Positions 1-10,255 of a stretch of DNA of 44,365 bases are shown here, piece after piece; position 1 is the first letter of the stretch; each line of letters opens with the position of its first letter. The stretch covers positions 1 to 44,365 of the forward strand of contig CADCUM010000035.1 in the NCBI GenBank assembly GCA_902805885.1, written 5' to 3'. Below the pieces are notes generated by a model, which saw only the letters and a program-made list of their open reading frames with translations, ran no database searches and was not told the origin of the DNA. This DNA is from an uncultured Nocardioides sp. (GTDB lineage: Bacteria > Actinomycetota > Actinomycetes > Propionibacteriales > Nocardioidaceae). Position numbers and translations under genes: made by a program.

Positions 1-353
1 TCCAGGAACTCTGCCTTCGGGAACGCCTCGGTCACCGCGGCGGTCATGCCGTCACCGAAGGAGAGGTCGACAGGGGTCACCTGGGAGGTCGGGGTGGGTG
101 CCGGCTCGGACGAGGCCGAGCTCGTGGGGTCCGACGCGACCTCGCCCGTGGGGCCAGTGGTCGCCGTACCGCCTCCCCACACGAGCACGGGCGTGACTGC
201 GGCGGCGACCAGCGCGCCGGCCGCGAGGCCGACCACGCTGTTCCTGCGCCGACGGGCAGCGCGGCCCTCGCGCATGTACGCCGCAGTGTCGGGGTGGTCG
301 GGCAGACCGCTGTCGAGGCGGTCGAGGTCGTCCCTGAATCGTTCCGTGGTCAT
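1..353 (-). CDS. Single-pass membrane partner of the sigma factor, partial (C-terminus beyond the left edge)
   Basis: About 117 residues are visible, starting MTTERFRDDL. A basic stretch at residues 31-38 (RAARRRRN) precedes one hydrophobic segment at about 39-60, then a Thr/Ser/Pro-rich linker. The predicted topology is a short cytoplasmic N-terminus, one membrane span and an extracytoplasmic C-terminal part that is cut off. The start ATG overlaps the sigma-factor stop as ATGA, so the two are translationally coupled. Genes in this position behind SigE-family sigma factors often encode membrane-anchored regulators or unknown secreted proteins. I see no zinc anti-sigma HxxxCxxC motif, so an anti-sigma role is only inferred from position. 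Confidence 0.7.
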   Translation of the reverse strand, partial: MTTERFRDDLDRLDSGLPDHPDTAAYMREGRAARRRRNSVVGLAAGALVAAAVTPVLVWGGGTATTGPTGEVASDPTSSASSEPAPTPTSQVTPVDLSFGDGMTAAVTEAFPKAEFL

Positions 354-850
354 GACAGCTCCTCAGCAGTGGTCACAGGGATCCGGAGTCGCTTCAGCGC
401 GCGCGAACAGGTGCTCTTCACGGTGCCGACCGAGCAGTGCATCGCATCAGCCACCTCCTGCTCGGAGTGGTCGAAGTAGTGACGCATCACCACCATCGTC
501 CGCTCGCGCGGTGAGAGCCTGGCCAGTCGATCAGCCAGGTCGGCGCGATCGTCGGCTCGGTCAGCGTCGTCGTACGACTCGACCACCGGCAGCTGCTCGA
601 CCGCGTCGAACCGGAGCACCTTGCGGCGCCGCCACGTGTCGACGTAGGCGTTGACGAGCGCCCGGCGGACATAGGCCACCGGGTCCTCGCGACCCACCTT
701 GGGCCAGCGCGCATAGGTGCGCACCAGCACGGTCTGCAGCAGGTCCTCCGCGTCGGAGGTGTTGCCCGTCAGCGCGTAGGCAGCCTGTCGCAACGGACGC
801 CAGGCACTGCTGACGAACTCTTCGAATGCTGCGTCGTCCGGTTTGGCCAC
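350..850 (-). CDS. SigE-family ECF RNA polymerase sigma factor
   Basis: An ECF sigma factor that would direct core RNA polymerase to a small stress or envelope regulon. Region 2 lies at about residues 10-75 (DAEDLLQTVLVRTYARW, then YVRRALVNAYVDTWRRR). Region 4 is at about 108-155, with the helix-turn-helix SEQEVADAMHCSVGTVKS. With the start chosen here the length is 166 aa, normal for the family. I chose GTG at 850 because GGGAG sits 5 nt upstream and this start removes a 38-residue N-terminal extension unlike other sigma factors. A longer frame beginning at a GTG at 964 is also open. The gene is coupled to the downstream membrane protein. Family assignment is firm; the stimulus and regulon are unknown. 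Confidence 0.9.
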   Translation of the reverse strand: MAKPDDAAFEEFVSSAWRPLRQAAYALTGNTSDAEDLLQTVLVRTYARWPKVGREDPVAYVRRALVNAYVDTWRRRKVLRFDAVEQLPVVESYDDADRADDRADLADRLARLSPRERTMVVMRHYFDHSEQEVADAMHCSVGTVKSTCSRALKRLRIPVTTAEELS

Positions 851-1077
851 AGTCGCTCCCAGATCCCGAAGGGCCGGGTGGCCCTTCACCGACTCCCACG
901 AGCCGGCGGTCGCCGGGGTTGAGTGGAGCGTGCCGACGATCTGGACGACGCTGCGCTGCTCCACGACGACCGTGGCGTACCAGCTGGACCGTCGTCGAAC
1001 CCTGCTGCCGCGTTGGACCGGAGCACCAGGACGAGGGGCGCGAGGGCGACTCCCCCGAGCCAGGGACGTGCACGCAC
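851..1077 (-). pseudogene. Possible frameshifted remnant of a small exported protein upstream of the sigma gene
   Basis: A minus-strand frame opens at a GTG at 1077 behind GGAGG at 1082-1086. It starts with a basic residue run and a hydrophobic stretch (VALAPLVLVL), like a signal peptide. Around 985-1005 its GC-rich third positions stop and are taken over by the neighbouring frame, which reads WYATVVVEQRSVVQIVGTLH and runs into the sigma gene. This looks like one coding unit broken by a single-base shift. It could instead be chance open frame in very GC-rich DNA. I do not recognise the family. Confidence 0.3.
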
Positions 1078-1091
1078 GGGACCTCCAGGAC

Positions 1092-1110
1092 GGTCGGCGG
1101 GCCGCCGACC
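1092..1110. repeat. Inverted repeat, 9-bp arms with 1-nt centre
   Basis: GGTCGGCGG at 1092-1100 and its exact complement at 1102-1110. It lies directly upstream of the GGAGG motif that would serve the minus-strand frame beginning at 1077 or 1073. It could be an operator or a transcript hairpin. The rest of the gap from about 1111 to 1349 shows no gene or motif that I can support. Confidence 0.45.
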
Positions 1111-1349
1111 CTACCTGCAGGTCCGCATCCCGCCTGGCGTCCTCTCCCGATCAGCGGCTCGGCGACCTCGAGGACGACGCCACCATCCTCGCGGCGTCGG
1201 CTTCTGCGGCTCGGCGCGACTCATGGCCGAGGTGCGGGCGGCGAGCCGTGACCCGACCCTGGCTGGAGTCATCGTCGTGGCTACGAGCGAGGCGGGCCAG
1301 GGCAGACGAGCGGACAGGACGGACCCGTGCGGGGAGCTAACGTCACCTC

Positions 1350-1703
1350 ATGCCCATCGTCGAGGTCACCCACGACCCTCAGATCGCGCCGGCGCGACTA
1401 CAGGCCCTCGCCGAGGCTCTCCCCCACGCCGTCTCACTCGCCGTCCAGTGTCCCGAAGAGCCGTACGACGGCAGGCTGCAACCGGGTGACGTGGAGGTCC
1501 GGTTCCGTTCGCGAGGTCCCCACGACTCGGGCGGGCTGGACGTCGTGGTCGAGGTTCGCTCGAAGTGGTTCGCGAGCCGCGCCGACTCACGACAGGAGCG
1601 GTGCGACCGGCTGCGCGACGCAGTGGTCGTTGCGGCCGGGACGACCCAGGTCGGGGTGTATCTCTCCCTGCCGGTGGCCGGCTGGGCACAAGGCGAGCGA
1701 TAG
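1350..1703 (+). CDS. Small protein of unknown function, possibly tautomerase-like
   Basis: A 117-aa protein beginning MPIVEVTHDP. The Pro immediately after the initiator Met and the following beta-strand pattern resemble 4-oxalocrotonate tautomerase or CHMI-type folds, in which Pro1 is catalytic, but I cannot confirm the rest. No membrane segment or signal peptide is visible. It is monocistronic, with the convergent nucleotidyltransferase gene ending 66 bp downstream. A GGGGAG lies 13 nt upstream, farther than usual for a ribosome binding site. Codon use is typical of the surroundings, so I believe it is a real gene. Its function is unassigned. Confidence 0.6.
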   Translation: MPIVEVTHDPQIAPARLQALAEALPHAVSLAVQCPEEPYDGRLQPGDVEVRFRSRGPHDSGGLDVVVEVRSKWFASRADSRQERCDRLRDAVVVAAGTTQVGVYLSLPVAGWAQGER

Positions 1704-1769
1704 GCGCTGCGGCCGGTGGCGACGCAGTCCTGGTTCCTCGCTGCGGTCAGGTACGGGGCGACCTGTCCG

Positions 1770-2624
1770 TCATAGGTGCGCAGCCGCCGGTCTGCCGACG
1801 GCCCCCACGACCTGCGTGGCCATGAAGTCGATGAAGGGCGCCGTCTGGGCGGTCAGCTCGGGGACGGCGCGCTGGTGCACGCGCTTCCAGGGGTCGGGAC
1901 GGCTCGCGATCGCGGACTCGATCAGCGGGTGCCACGTGCTGGGCACGACGCCCAGGCACCACCGAGCCGCCGGGACCTTGCCGGTCACCGTCCCGGTCAT
2001 CGCCGTGTAGAGCATCCGGCAGCTGGTCAACACCTCGTGCGGCTGGCCCCAGCCGTTCTCGAGGTACTCGCGATCACCTAGCGCTGAGTCGCGGCGGTGC
2101 AGCGCGAGGCGGCCGGCCTCCTCACGAAGCAGCTGCAGTGGCACGTCAGCGAGCAGGGAACCCGCCGGCGGACCGGAGACCGCCATGCCGTGATGCTTGA
2201 GCACCCAGCGGAAGACCTCCGTGTTGTCGTGGGTCGAGTACTCCATCTCGCGCTGCCCGTTGTCCACGTAGAGCCACGGCGAGCCTGCGGGTCGCTCCCC
2301 CAGCTGGGCCAGAGGGGCGTACGAGCCCTCGAGGACGTGCGCCCAGTGCTCCTCCCGGCCCGGGAGCGCGCGATGAACCGCGCGGATCCGCGCCTCCTCA
2401 CCGGGTCCGAGGGGCGTCCTCACGACGACCAGGAAGTCCACGTCGGCGTGTTCGTCCCCCCACCCCAGGGCGAAGGAGCCCTTGAGGTAGACCCCGACGA
2501 GGTTGGGGCCCAATGCGTCGCGCACCTGGTCGTCCAGGGCCGTCAGGACGTCGCAGAGCCGCCCGGCCTCTGCGGCGTCGAGCTGCATCGCCAGGTGCTC
2601 GGTCCACTCTCCCCCGGTCTGCAT
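1770..2624 (-). CDS. AadA-like nucleotidyltransferase (aminoglycoside adenylyltransferase type with DUF4111-like C-terminus)
   Basis: A 284-aa protein when started at the ATG at 2624. The nucleotidyltransferase signature is present: Gly49-Ser50 followed by the metal-binding pair Asp61 and Asp63 in GDEHADVDFLVVV. The C-terminal half is helical, as in AadA-type aminoglycoside O-nucleotidyltransferases. Chromosomal members of this group are common in soil actinobacteria and often have no proven resistance role, so antibiotic modification is possible but unproven. An upstream in-frame ATG at 2720, with AGGA about 11 nt before it, would add 32 residues; I prefer 2624 because the extra residues look unlike the family. 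It is divergent from the GGDEF gene at 2805. Confidence 0.75.
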   Translation of the reverse strand: MQTGGEWTEHLAMQLDAAEAGRLCDVLTALDDQVRDALGPNLVGVYLKGSFALGWGDEHADVDFLVVVRTPLGPGEEARIRAVHRALPGREEHWAHVLEGSYAPLAQLGERPAGSPWLYVDNGQREMEYSTHDNTEVFRWVLKHHGMAVSGPPAGSLLADVPLQLLREEAGRLALHRRDSALGDREYLENGWGQPHEVLTSCRMLYTAMTGTVTGKVPAARWCLGVVPSTWHPLIESAIASRPDPWKRVHQRAVPELTAQTAPFIDFMATQVVGAVGRPAAAHL

Positions 2625-2804
2625 CACGCCCGCAGGAGACCAGACGGCGGTGACCACCTGCAATCGAGTATCAGCCTGTCCGCCTCGGAGGAACGCACCG
2701 CGGGGATGGTCCAGAGACATGTCCCGTGATTCCTGTGCGCCGCCCTGCCCGCCGACCTAGGGTCGTCCCGGGGGAAACAGGAGCTATCGGGAAAGACGTC
2801 GGCC

Positions 2805-4001
2805 ATGAGCGAGACCGCTGTCCCCAGCACGGCGCGTGGCGGCCGGCTGTGGATCGCCCGGAACAACCATCGCTATCGCTCGGTCTCGTTCTTCATGGTC
2901 TTCCTGGCCTTCGTGGCAGACGGCTGGGGCGAACCCGCGGGGCCGACCTGGATCCCGCTGACCCTCCTGTGCCTCGTCTACCCCCACCTCGTCTACCTGA
3001 GGGCCCGGCACGCCGCGGACCCCCTCGCAGCGGAGCTGACCAACCTGGTCATGGACTCCCTGCTCTGGGGCGCCATGATCGCTGCCCTCGGCTTCCCCCT
3101 GTGGCCCGCCGGGGTGGTGTGGCTGAGTGCCTTGCTGAACAGCACGTTCTGCGGCGGTGGACGGGTGCTCGCGATGTCGGTCCTGGCGATGATCGGCGGA
3201 GCCGCGGTCACCGGGGCACTGGTCGGCTTCGAGCTCCGCCCGAACACGGCCTTGTCCGCCGCCGTCATCCTCGTCGCAAGCTTCTCGATCTACCTCTTGT
3301 CCATCGGACTCGTGTCCCACTGGCGGTACGAGCAGCTGCGGATGGCGCGGGAGAAGGTGCGGTCGAGCGAACAGGCGCTCGAACAGCAGCTCGTGGAGAT
3401 CCGCCAGCTGCAGGAGCGGCTGTCCGAGCAGGCGATCCGAGACTCCCTCACCGGACTCTTCAACCGGCGCCACCTCGAGACCATCGTTCCTCGCGAGCTC
3501 GCCCGGCGCGCGCGAGACGGCAGCGAGCTCGCCCTGATGATGATCGACATCGACCACTTCAAGTCGATCAACGACAGGTTCGGCCACCAGGGCGGCGACG
3601 CGGTGCTCCAGGCACTCGGTGCCCTGCTCAACGAGACGGTCAGAGGGTCGGACGTCGCGTGCAGGTTCGGGGGTGAGGAGTTCCTCCTGCTGCTCCCCGA
3701 CATGCCGCGGGCGTGCGCCCTGGAACGCGCCGAGCAGTGGCGTCGCGCCTTCGCAGAGCTGACCGTGGAGTCGGGCGGCTCCCCCATCCGCGCCACCCTG
3801 TCCGTCGGCGTCGCGGTCTGTCCCAGGGACGGGACGTCGACGGAGGAGCTGGTCCGAGCCGCCGACCTCGCGCTGTACGAGGCCAAGGCGCGCGGGCGGG
3901 ACCGGGTCGTCATGGCCCGCGCGGGCGCACTGGACGAGCAGGCGTCGGCTGCGGCCGGAGGACGCGCCGGTGAGCTCCGCGCGCTCGGTGAAGATCGGTA
4001 G
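2805..4001 (+). CDS. Membrane diguanylate cyclase (GGEEF)
   Basis: A 398-aa protein that should synthesise cyclic di-GMP from two GTP. Residues 27-172 form about five or six hydrophobic segments, like the MASE2-type sensor regions of AdrA-like cyclases. A coiled coil at about 176-210 leads into a GGDEF domain with DSLTGLFNRR at 213-222. The active-site loop is GGEEF at 289-293, an allowed active variant. The inhibitory I-site RxxD is intact (Arg280, Asp283), so product feedback is expected. DIDHFKSINDRFGHQGGD is complete. GGGAAAG about 9 nt upstream supports the start. It is the first of three GGDEF genes in 4.4 kb; the membrane ligand is unknown. Confidence 0.9.
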   Translation: MSETAVPSTARGGRLWIARNNHRYRSVSFFMVFLAFVADGWGEPAGPTWIPLTLLCLVYPHLVYLRARHAADPLAAELTNLVMDSLLWGAMIAALGFPLWPAGVVWLSALLNSTFCGGGRVLAMSVLAMIGGAAVTGALVGFELRPNTALSAAVILVASFSIYLLSIGLVSHWRYEQLRMAREKVRSSEQALEQQLVEIRQLQERLSEQAIRDSLTGLFNRRHLETIVPRELARRARDGSELALMMIDIDHFKSINDRFGHQGGDAVLQALGALLNETVRGSDVACRFGGEEFLLLLPDMPRACALERAEQWRRAFAELTVESGGSPIRATLSVGVAVCPRDGTSTEELVRAADLALYEAKARGRDRVVMARAGALDEQASAAAGGRAGELRALGEDR

Positions 4002-4070
4002 TCCTACCGATGTGTGTGGCGCCGGCCGGAGGCACGCTGGGACGACCAGACCGCGACCCCGGGGAGTCCG

Positions 4071-4262
4071 ATGAAGGCCAGCATCAGCGCCGCACACGCC
4101 CACGCCGACCAGCTCGCTGCACGGCTGGGCGAAGCGCGATGCTGCCAGGCACCAGCGGACTGCGCCTCGTGCCGCTCCCTGGTCCGGGAGGTCCACGCGC
4201 TGCGTCGGCAGGCTCACACGCTCGAGCTGCATCGGGACGTCGCCGTCCTGCCGTCGGCGTAG
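4071..4262 (+). CDS. Small hypothetical protein with four cysteines
   Basis: A 63-aa protein starting MKASISAAHA. The ATG at 4071 has GGGGAG 5 nt upstream; an in-frame ATG at 4014 would add 19 Pro/Arg-rich residues and has no such site. It contains Cys-Cys and a Cys-x2-Cys within residues 24-34 (CCQAPADCASC), followed by a helix rich in Arg, His and Leu. The cysteines could bind a metal or form disulfides. It lies between two GGDEF genes on the same strand, so it may be cotranscribed with them. I do not recognise a family. Confidence 0.55.
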   Translation: MKASISAAHAHADQLAARLGEARCCQAPADCASCRSLVREVHALRRQAHTLELHRDVAVLPSA

Positions 4263-4380
4263 TCGAGGAGAGGCTGGCTGGGCCGGGGACGTGTCCCGGC
4301 GACACACGGGCCGCGACCTCGGTCGGCCGGCGGGGAAGCGCCGGCGTGCGAGACTGCACCGGGGAAGAAAGGCCACGCCG

Positions 4381-5388
4381 GTGACACACGCGTCTGGGAA
4401 GAGCAGGGTCGATGCCGCCGTGGGCGGCGTCCGTGACCTGCGACGCCTGGCCGCCGTGGCCCAGGCCGAGCTCGAGGGGCACCTGGGCGACCCGGCCCTC
4501 AACGCCATCGTCGCCACCCTCCGCATCGCCTGCCGCGTCCCCATCGCGGTGGTCAACATCGTCACCCAGGACCGACAGACCTATCCGGCCGAGGTCGGCA
4601 TCGGTTCCGCCTGCACCAGCGTCCCGGACGGACAGTCGTTCTGCTCGGAGGTCGTCGAGAAGAGGGCGTTGGTCATGATCGTCGACGCCGCGTCCCATCC
4701 GACGTACTCCCAGAACCCGTTGGTGCGCGAGGGCGTGGTGCGCTCCTACGCCGGCTACCCCCTGGTCGACGACGGCTACGTCCTGGGGAGCGTGTCGATC
4801 TTCGACTCCGATGCGCGGATGTTCTCGATGGACGAGCTGGCGCTGCTCGCGCACCAGACACGACTCGCGTCAGCCGTGCTGGCCCTGCGCCGGACGGTGC
4901 GGACCGACCCGGTCACGGGGCTGCCCAACCGGCGCTCGCTCACCGACAGGATCGACGTCGCCCTGGCCCGCGCCGAGCGGCAGGGCGACCTCGTGGGTGT
5001 CATGCACATCGACGTCGACGGCTTCAAGTCCCTCACCGACGCGCGCGGGCACGACGTCGGTGACGAGGTGCTGGCCGGGCTGGCTCGCCGCTGGCGCGAG
5101 GTGCTGCGCCCGACCGACACCCTGGCGCGCGTGGGGGCCGACGAGTTCGTCGCCCTGTGCGGCGACCTGAAGTCGCCGGAACAGGCGGCCGCCATCGCGG
5201 ACAGGCTCGTCGAGGCGATCGCGCAGCCCATCGAAGCCGGTCGTACGGCGGTGGACGTCGCCGTGAGCATCGGGATCGTCCTGGCTCGCGACGCCACCCG
5301 GGGAGCCGACGAGCTGGTACGCGCGGCCGACGTCGCGAGCTCGCCGGCGAAGGCGACGGCCGGGGCGGCCTGGCACCTGGCGGACTAG
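4381..5388 (+). CDS. GAF-GGDEF protein with degenerate active site (GADEF)
   Basis: A 335-aa soluble protein started at the GTG at 4381, which has GAAAGG about 10 nt upstream. A GAF sensor domain spans about residues 30-165. The GGDEF domain follows, with DPVTGLPNRR at 176-185. The signature is GADEF (252-256), the Asn of the usual FKxIND is Thr (FKSLTD), and the final RADxALYxAK motif is decayed to RAADVASSPAK. Known families with such losses often act as c-di-GMP or GTP sensors rather than cyclases, so I infer weak or no synthase activity. The stop codon shares CTAG with the convergent GGDEF gene. Confidence 0.85.
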   Translation: MTHASGKSRVDAAVGGVRDLRRLAAVAQAELEGHLGDPALNAIVATLRIACRVPIAVVNIVTQDRQTYPAEVGIGSACTSVPDGQSFCSEVVEKRALVMIVDAASHPTYSQNPLVREGVVRSYAGYPLVDDGYVLGSVSIFDSDARMFSMDELALLAHQTRLASAVLALRRTVRTDPVTGLPNRRSLTDRIDVALARAERQGDLVGVMHIDVDGFKSLTDARGHDVGDEVLAGLARRWREVLRPTDTLARVGADEFVALCGDLKSPEQAAAIADRLVEAIAQPIEAGRTAVDVAVSIGIVLARDATRGADELVRAADVASSPAKATAGAAWHLAD

Positions 5389-7175
5389 GCCAGGTCCCTC
5401 TGCACGTCGCGGACCTGGTTGCGGTGGTGGTCGTGCACCTGCACCTGACCGCGCCCGGCGTGCTTGGCTGCGTACAGCGCCGCATCGGCGTCACGGATCA
5501 GGACGTCGGGGTCACTGCCCGAGGGAGCGACGGCGAGCCCGACACTGAGGCTGGTCCACACGGTCACGCCGCCGACGCGCATCGGCTCCTTGATGAGCCT
5601 GCCCGCCCGCTCCATCACGGCGGTGGCCTCGGTGAGGGAGGCCACGTCGTGCATGAGGATGACGAACTCGTCGCCCCCGAGCCGCGCCACGGTGTCGTCA
5701 CCGCGCACGGCCTCCTGCAGCCGGCGTGCCACCTCCTTGAGCACCTCGTCACCGACCTGGTGCCCGTGCGTGTCGTTGATGTTCTTGAAGTGGTCGAGGT
5801 CGCAGTAGCCCACGCCCACGTTGGCGCGGCTGCGGTCGTTGGCGAGAGCGGTCGACAACCGGTCCATGAGCAGTCCGCGGTTGGCCAGACCGGTGAGCGG
5901 GTCGTAGAGAGCGCGGTGCTGCAGCTCTGCCCGGGCCTTCCGGACCTCGGTGACGTCCTCGACCTGCTTGACGAAGTAGAGCGGGGTCAGGTCGTCGTCC
6001 CGTACGACGCCGATCGAGAGCCGGCCCCACAGGAGGGAGCCGTCCTTGCGCACGTAGCGCTTCTCCATCTCGTGGGAGTCGATCTCACCGGCGACGAGCT
6101 GCGCGATGCGGTCGAGGCCGAGGGGCACGTCGTCGGGGTGGGTGACGTCCTCGAAGGTCAGCTGAGTGAGCTCCTCGGTGGAGTAGCCGAGCATGTCGCA
6201 GAGTCGCCGGTTGGGGTCGACGAACCGGTGGTCGAGCTCCACCAGCGCCATCCCGATCGGCGCGTTCTCGGCCGTCAGACGGAGGCGCTGGTCGAGCAGC
6301 TGGTTCTCCGCTGCCTGCCGGGCATGCGCAGCCCTCGTGCGGGCGGTCAGCAGGATCCCGCCCAGGCTCAGCAGGCCGCCCAGGCCGAGCAGCGCCCACT
6401 CCCCTGCGTTGTTCTCAGCGGCCGGCGCGAGGAGGACCTCTGCCGGCGCGTCGAGGACGTAGGTCCATCGCGTGCCCTCGATCGGCGCCGCGGACACCAC
6501 CCGGTCCTCGGTCACGACCGTCTCGTACGAGGAGTCGCGGAGCTCGTCGAGCAGCGAGCTGGCCAGCGCGCTCTTGTCACCCGACGACACGATCGCCTGG
6601 CCGTGGGAGTCGAGGAGCACGGCGTGCGTACCAGGGATCGGGTGTCGCTCGAGGAAGGTGCCGAGGGGGCCCGCGGTGAGGTTGACGGCACCGGAGAACA
6701 CCGCGAAGCGCTCGGTGCTCAGCGGCATCGCGAACCCGACGATCGGGTCCCCCTCGGCTGCCGACGGCACGACGTCCGACACGGTGGGTCTTCCGTCCAG
6801 CGCGTCGGTCAGGTGGGCGTACCGGACGCCGAGGTCCTCGCCGATGAGCTCGGGCTTGGCCGGGTAGAGAGCCCTCGCGCGGCCCTCGCTGTCGAGCAGG
6901 ACGGACGCGGAGAACCCCACGAGCTCGGAGGTGTGGGCGAACTCCGACGTCTGCCAGCTCGGGTCCGAGAGCTCGGCGGAGAGCCGCGGCTCCATCTCGA
7001 AGACGTCGCCCACGTAGGACGAGACGAAGTCCGACCCGGTGGTGGCCCTGTTCTCGAAGCGCTCGATCAGCGCCTCACGCTCCTGCGCCTGGCCCCGATG
7101 CACGAAGAAGCCGAGGGCGCTCATGACGAGCAGCCAGAGGCCGAGAGGCCATGCCGCCCGCCGCAGTGCAGTCAT
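5385..7175 (-). CDS. Membrane sensor diguanylate cyclase (extracytoplasmic sensor-TM-PAS-GGDEF)
   Basis: A 596-aa protein. One transmembrane helix at about 8-26, an extracytoplasmic region at 27-258 resembling dCache-type sensors, and a second helix at about 260-279. A PAS domain follows at about 295-415 (WGRLSIGV, then VEDVTEVRKA), and then a GGDEF domain. The catalytic loop is GGDEF at 500-504 with LDHFKNINDTHGHQVGDE intact, and the I-site RGDD (Arg491, Asp494) is present. This is the most canonical of the three cyclases here. It probably turns an external small-molecule signal into c-di-GMP. It lies 79 bp downstream of the UvrA-like gene on the same strand. Confidence 0.92.
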   Translation of the reverse strand: MTALRRAAWPLGLWLLVMSALGFFVHRGQAQEREALIERFENRATTGSDFVSSYVGDVFEMEPRLSAELSDPSWQTSEFAHTSELVGFSASVLLDSEGRARALYPAKPELIGEDLGVRYAHLTDALDGRPTVSDVVPSAAEGDPIVGFAMPLSTERFAVFSGAVNLTAGPLGTFLERHPIPGTHAVLLDSHGQAIVSSGDKSALASSLLDELRDSSYETVVTEDRVVSAAPIEGTRWTYVLDAPAEVLLAPAAENNAGEWALLGLGGLLSLGGILLTARTRAAHARQAAENQLLDQRLRLTAENAPIGMALVELDHRFVDPNRRLCDMLGYSTEELTQLTFEDVTHPDDVPLGLDRIAQLVAGEIDSHEMEKRYVRKDGSLLWGRLSIGVVRDDDLTPLYFVKQVEDVTEVRKARAELQHRALYDPLTGLANRGLLMDRLSTALANDRSRANVGVGYCDLDHFKNINDTHGHQVGDEVLKEVARRLQEAVRGDDTVARLGGDEFVILMHDVASLTEATAVMERAGRLIKEPMRVGGVTVWTSLSVGLAVAPSGSDPDVLIRDADAALYAAKHAGRGQVQVHDHHRNQVRDVQRDLA

Positions 7176-7254
7176 GAGGTGAGCCTAGGTCTTCTGTGAC
7201 GAAATCGGAGGAACTGTTCACCTGATGCTGGTTGACACCATCCAGGCGGACTCG

Positions 7255-9639
<2,385 letters not shown>

Positions 9640-9766
9640 GGCTGACAGGCTAGTGAAGGCCGGAGACACCCGGCTTCTCCGAACCTGCTCGATCCCCCGC
9701 TGGATCCCCTGCTCCATCCCCCTGCGGGTGGGGCGCGCCCTTGGACTGCGGTGTCAGTGTCGAGGC

Positions 9767-10249
9767 ATGAGCACCCACGACGACCAGCTCGGCACCGTCA
9801 CCGAGATCATGCGCGCGACCCGGGTCGCGATCCTCACCTACGTGTCGGAGGCGGGCGACCTCGTGTCCGCGCCGATGGCCACCCAGCAGTTCGAGCACCC
9901 CGGGACCACCTGGTTCATCACCGAGCGCAGCAGCGAGAAGGTGGCCGCCCTGGGCGCCGACCCCCGCGTCAACGTGGCCTACTCCAGCGACGCCGGCTGG
10001 GTCTCGCTGACCGGCACCGCGCGGGTCAGCGAGGACCTGGACAAGCTGCGTGAGCTGTGGGACGCAGGGGCAGAGGCGTTCATGTCCGGCAGCCCCGAGG
10101 ACCCCGACAACGTCCTCCTCGAGGTCGACGGCTCCTCCGCCGAGTTCTGGGAGTCCCCCGGCAAGGTGACCGCGGCGGTGCAGTTCGCGAAGGGGCTCGT
10201 CAGCGACGACCGCCCGGACATGGGCGACAACGACACCGTCTCGCTCTGA
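9767..10249 (+). CDS. Pyridoxamine 5'-phosphate oxidase-fold (general stress protein 26-like) protein
   Basis: A 160-aa split-barrel protein. The pattern of MRATRVAILTYVSEAGDLVSAPMA, a central FITERSSEKVAAL and a late AEFWESPGKV matches the short PNPOx-like general stress proteins, which bind flavin or F420 rather than acting in B6 synthesis. The substrate is unknown. The ATG at 9767 is preceded by a weak GAGG. It is the first gene of a probable three-gene unit: the SRPBCC gene starts 6 bp after its stop. It is divergent from the UvrA-like gene across 127 bp. Confidence 0.8.
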   Translation: MSTHDDQLGTVTEIMRATRVAILTYVSEAGDLVSAPMATQQFEHPGTTWFITERSSEKVAALGADPRVNVAYSSDAGWVSLTGTARVSEDLDKLRELWDAGAEAFMSGSPEDPDNVLLEVDGSSAEFWESPGKVTAAVQFAKGLVSDDRPDMGDNDTVSL

Positions 10250-10255
10250 GGCCCC

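Noticed and set aside
5157..7199. A 680-codon plus-strand frame opposite the sensor-PAS-GGDEF gene
   Set aside because: Antisense shadow; no domain is recognisable and the opposite strand encodes an intact GGDEF protein.
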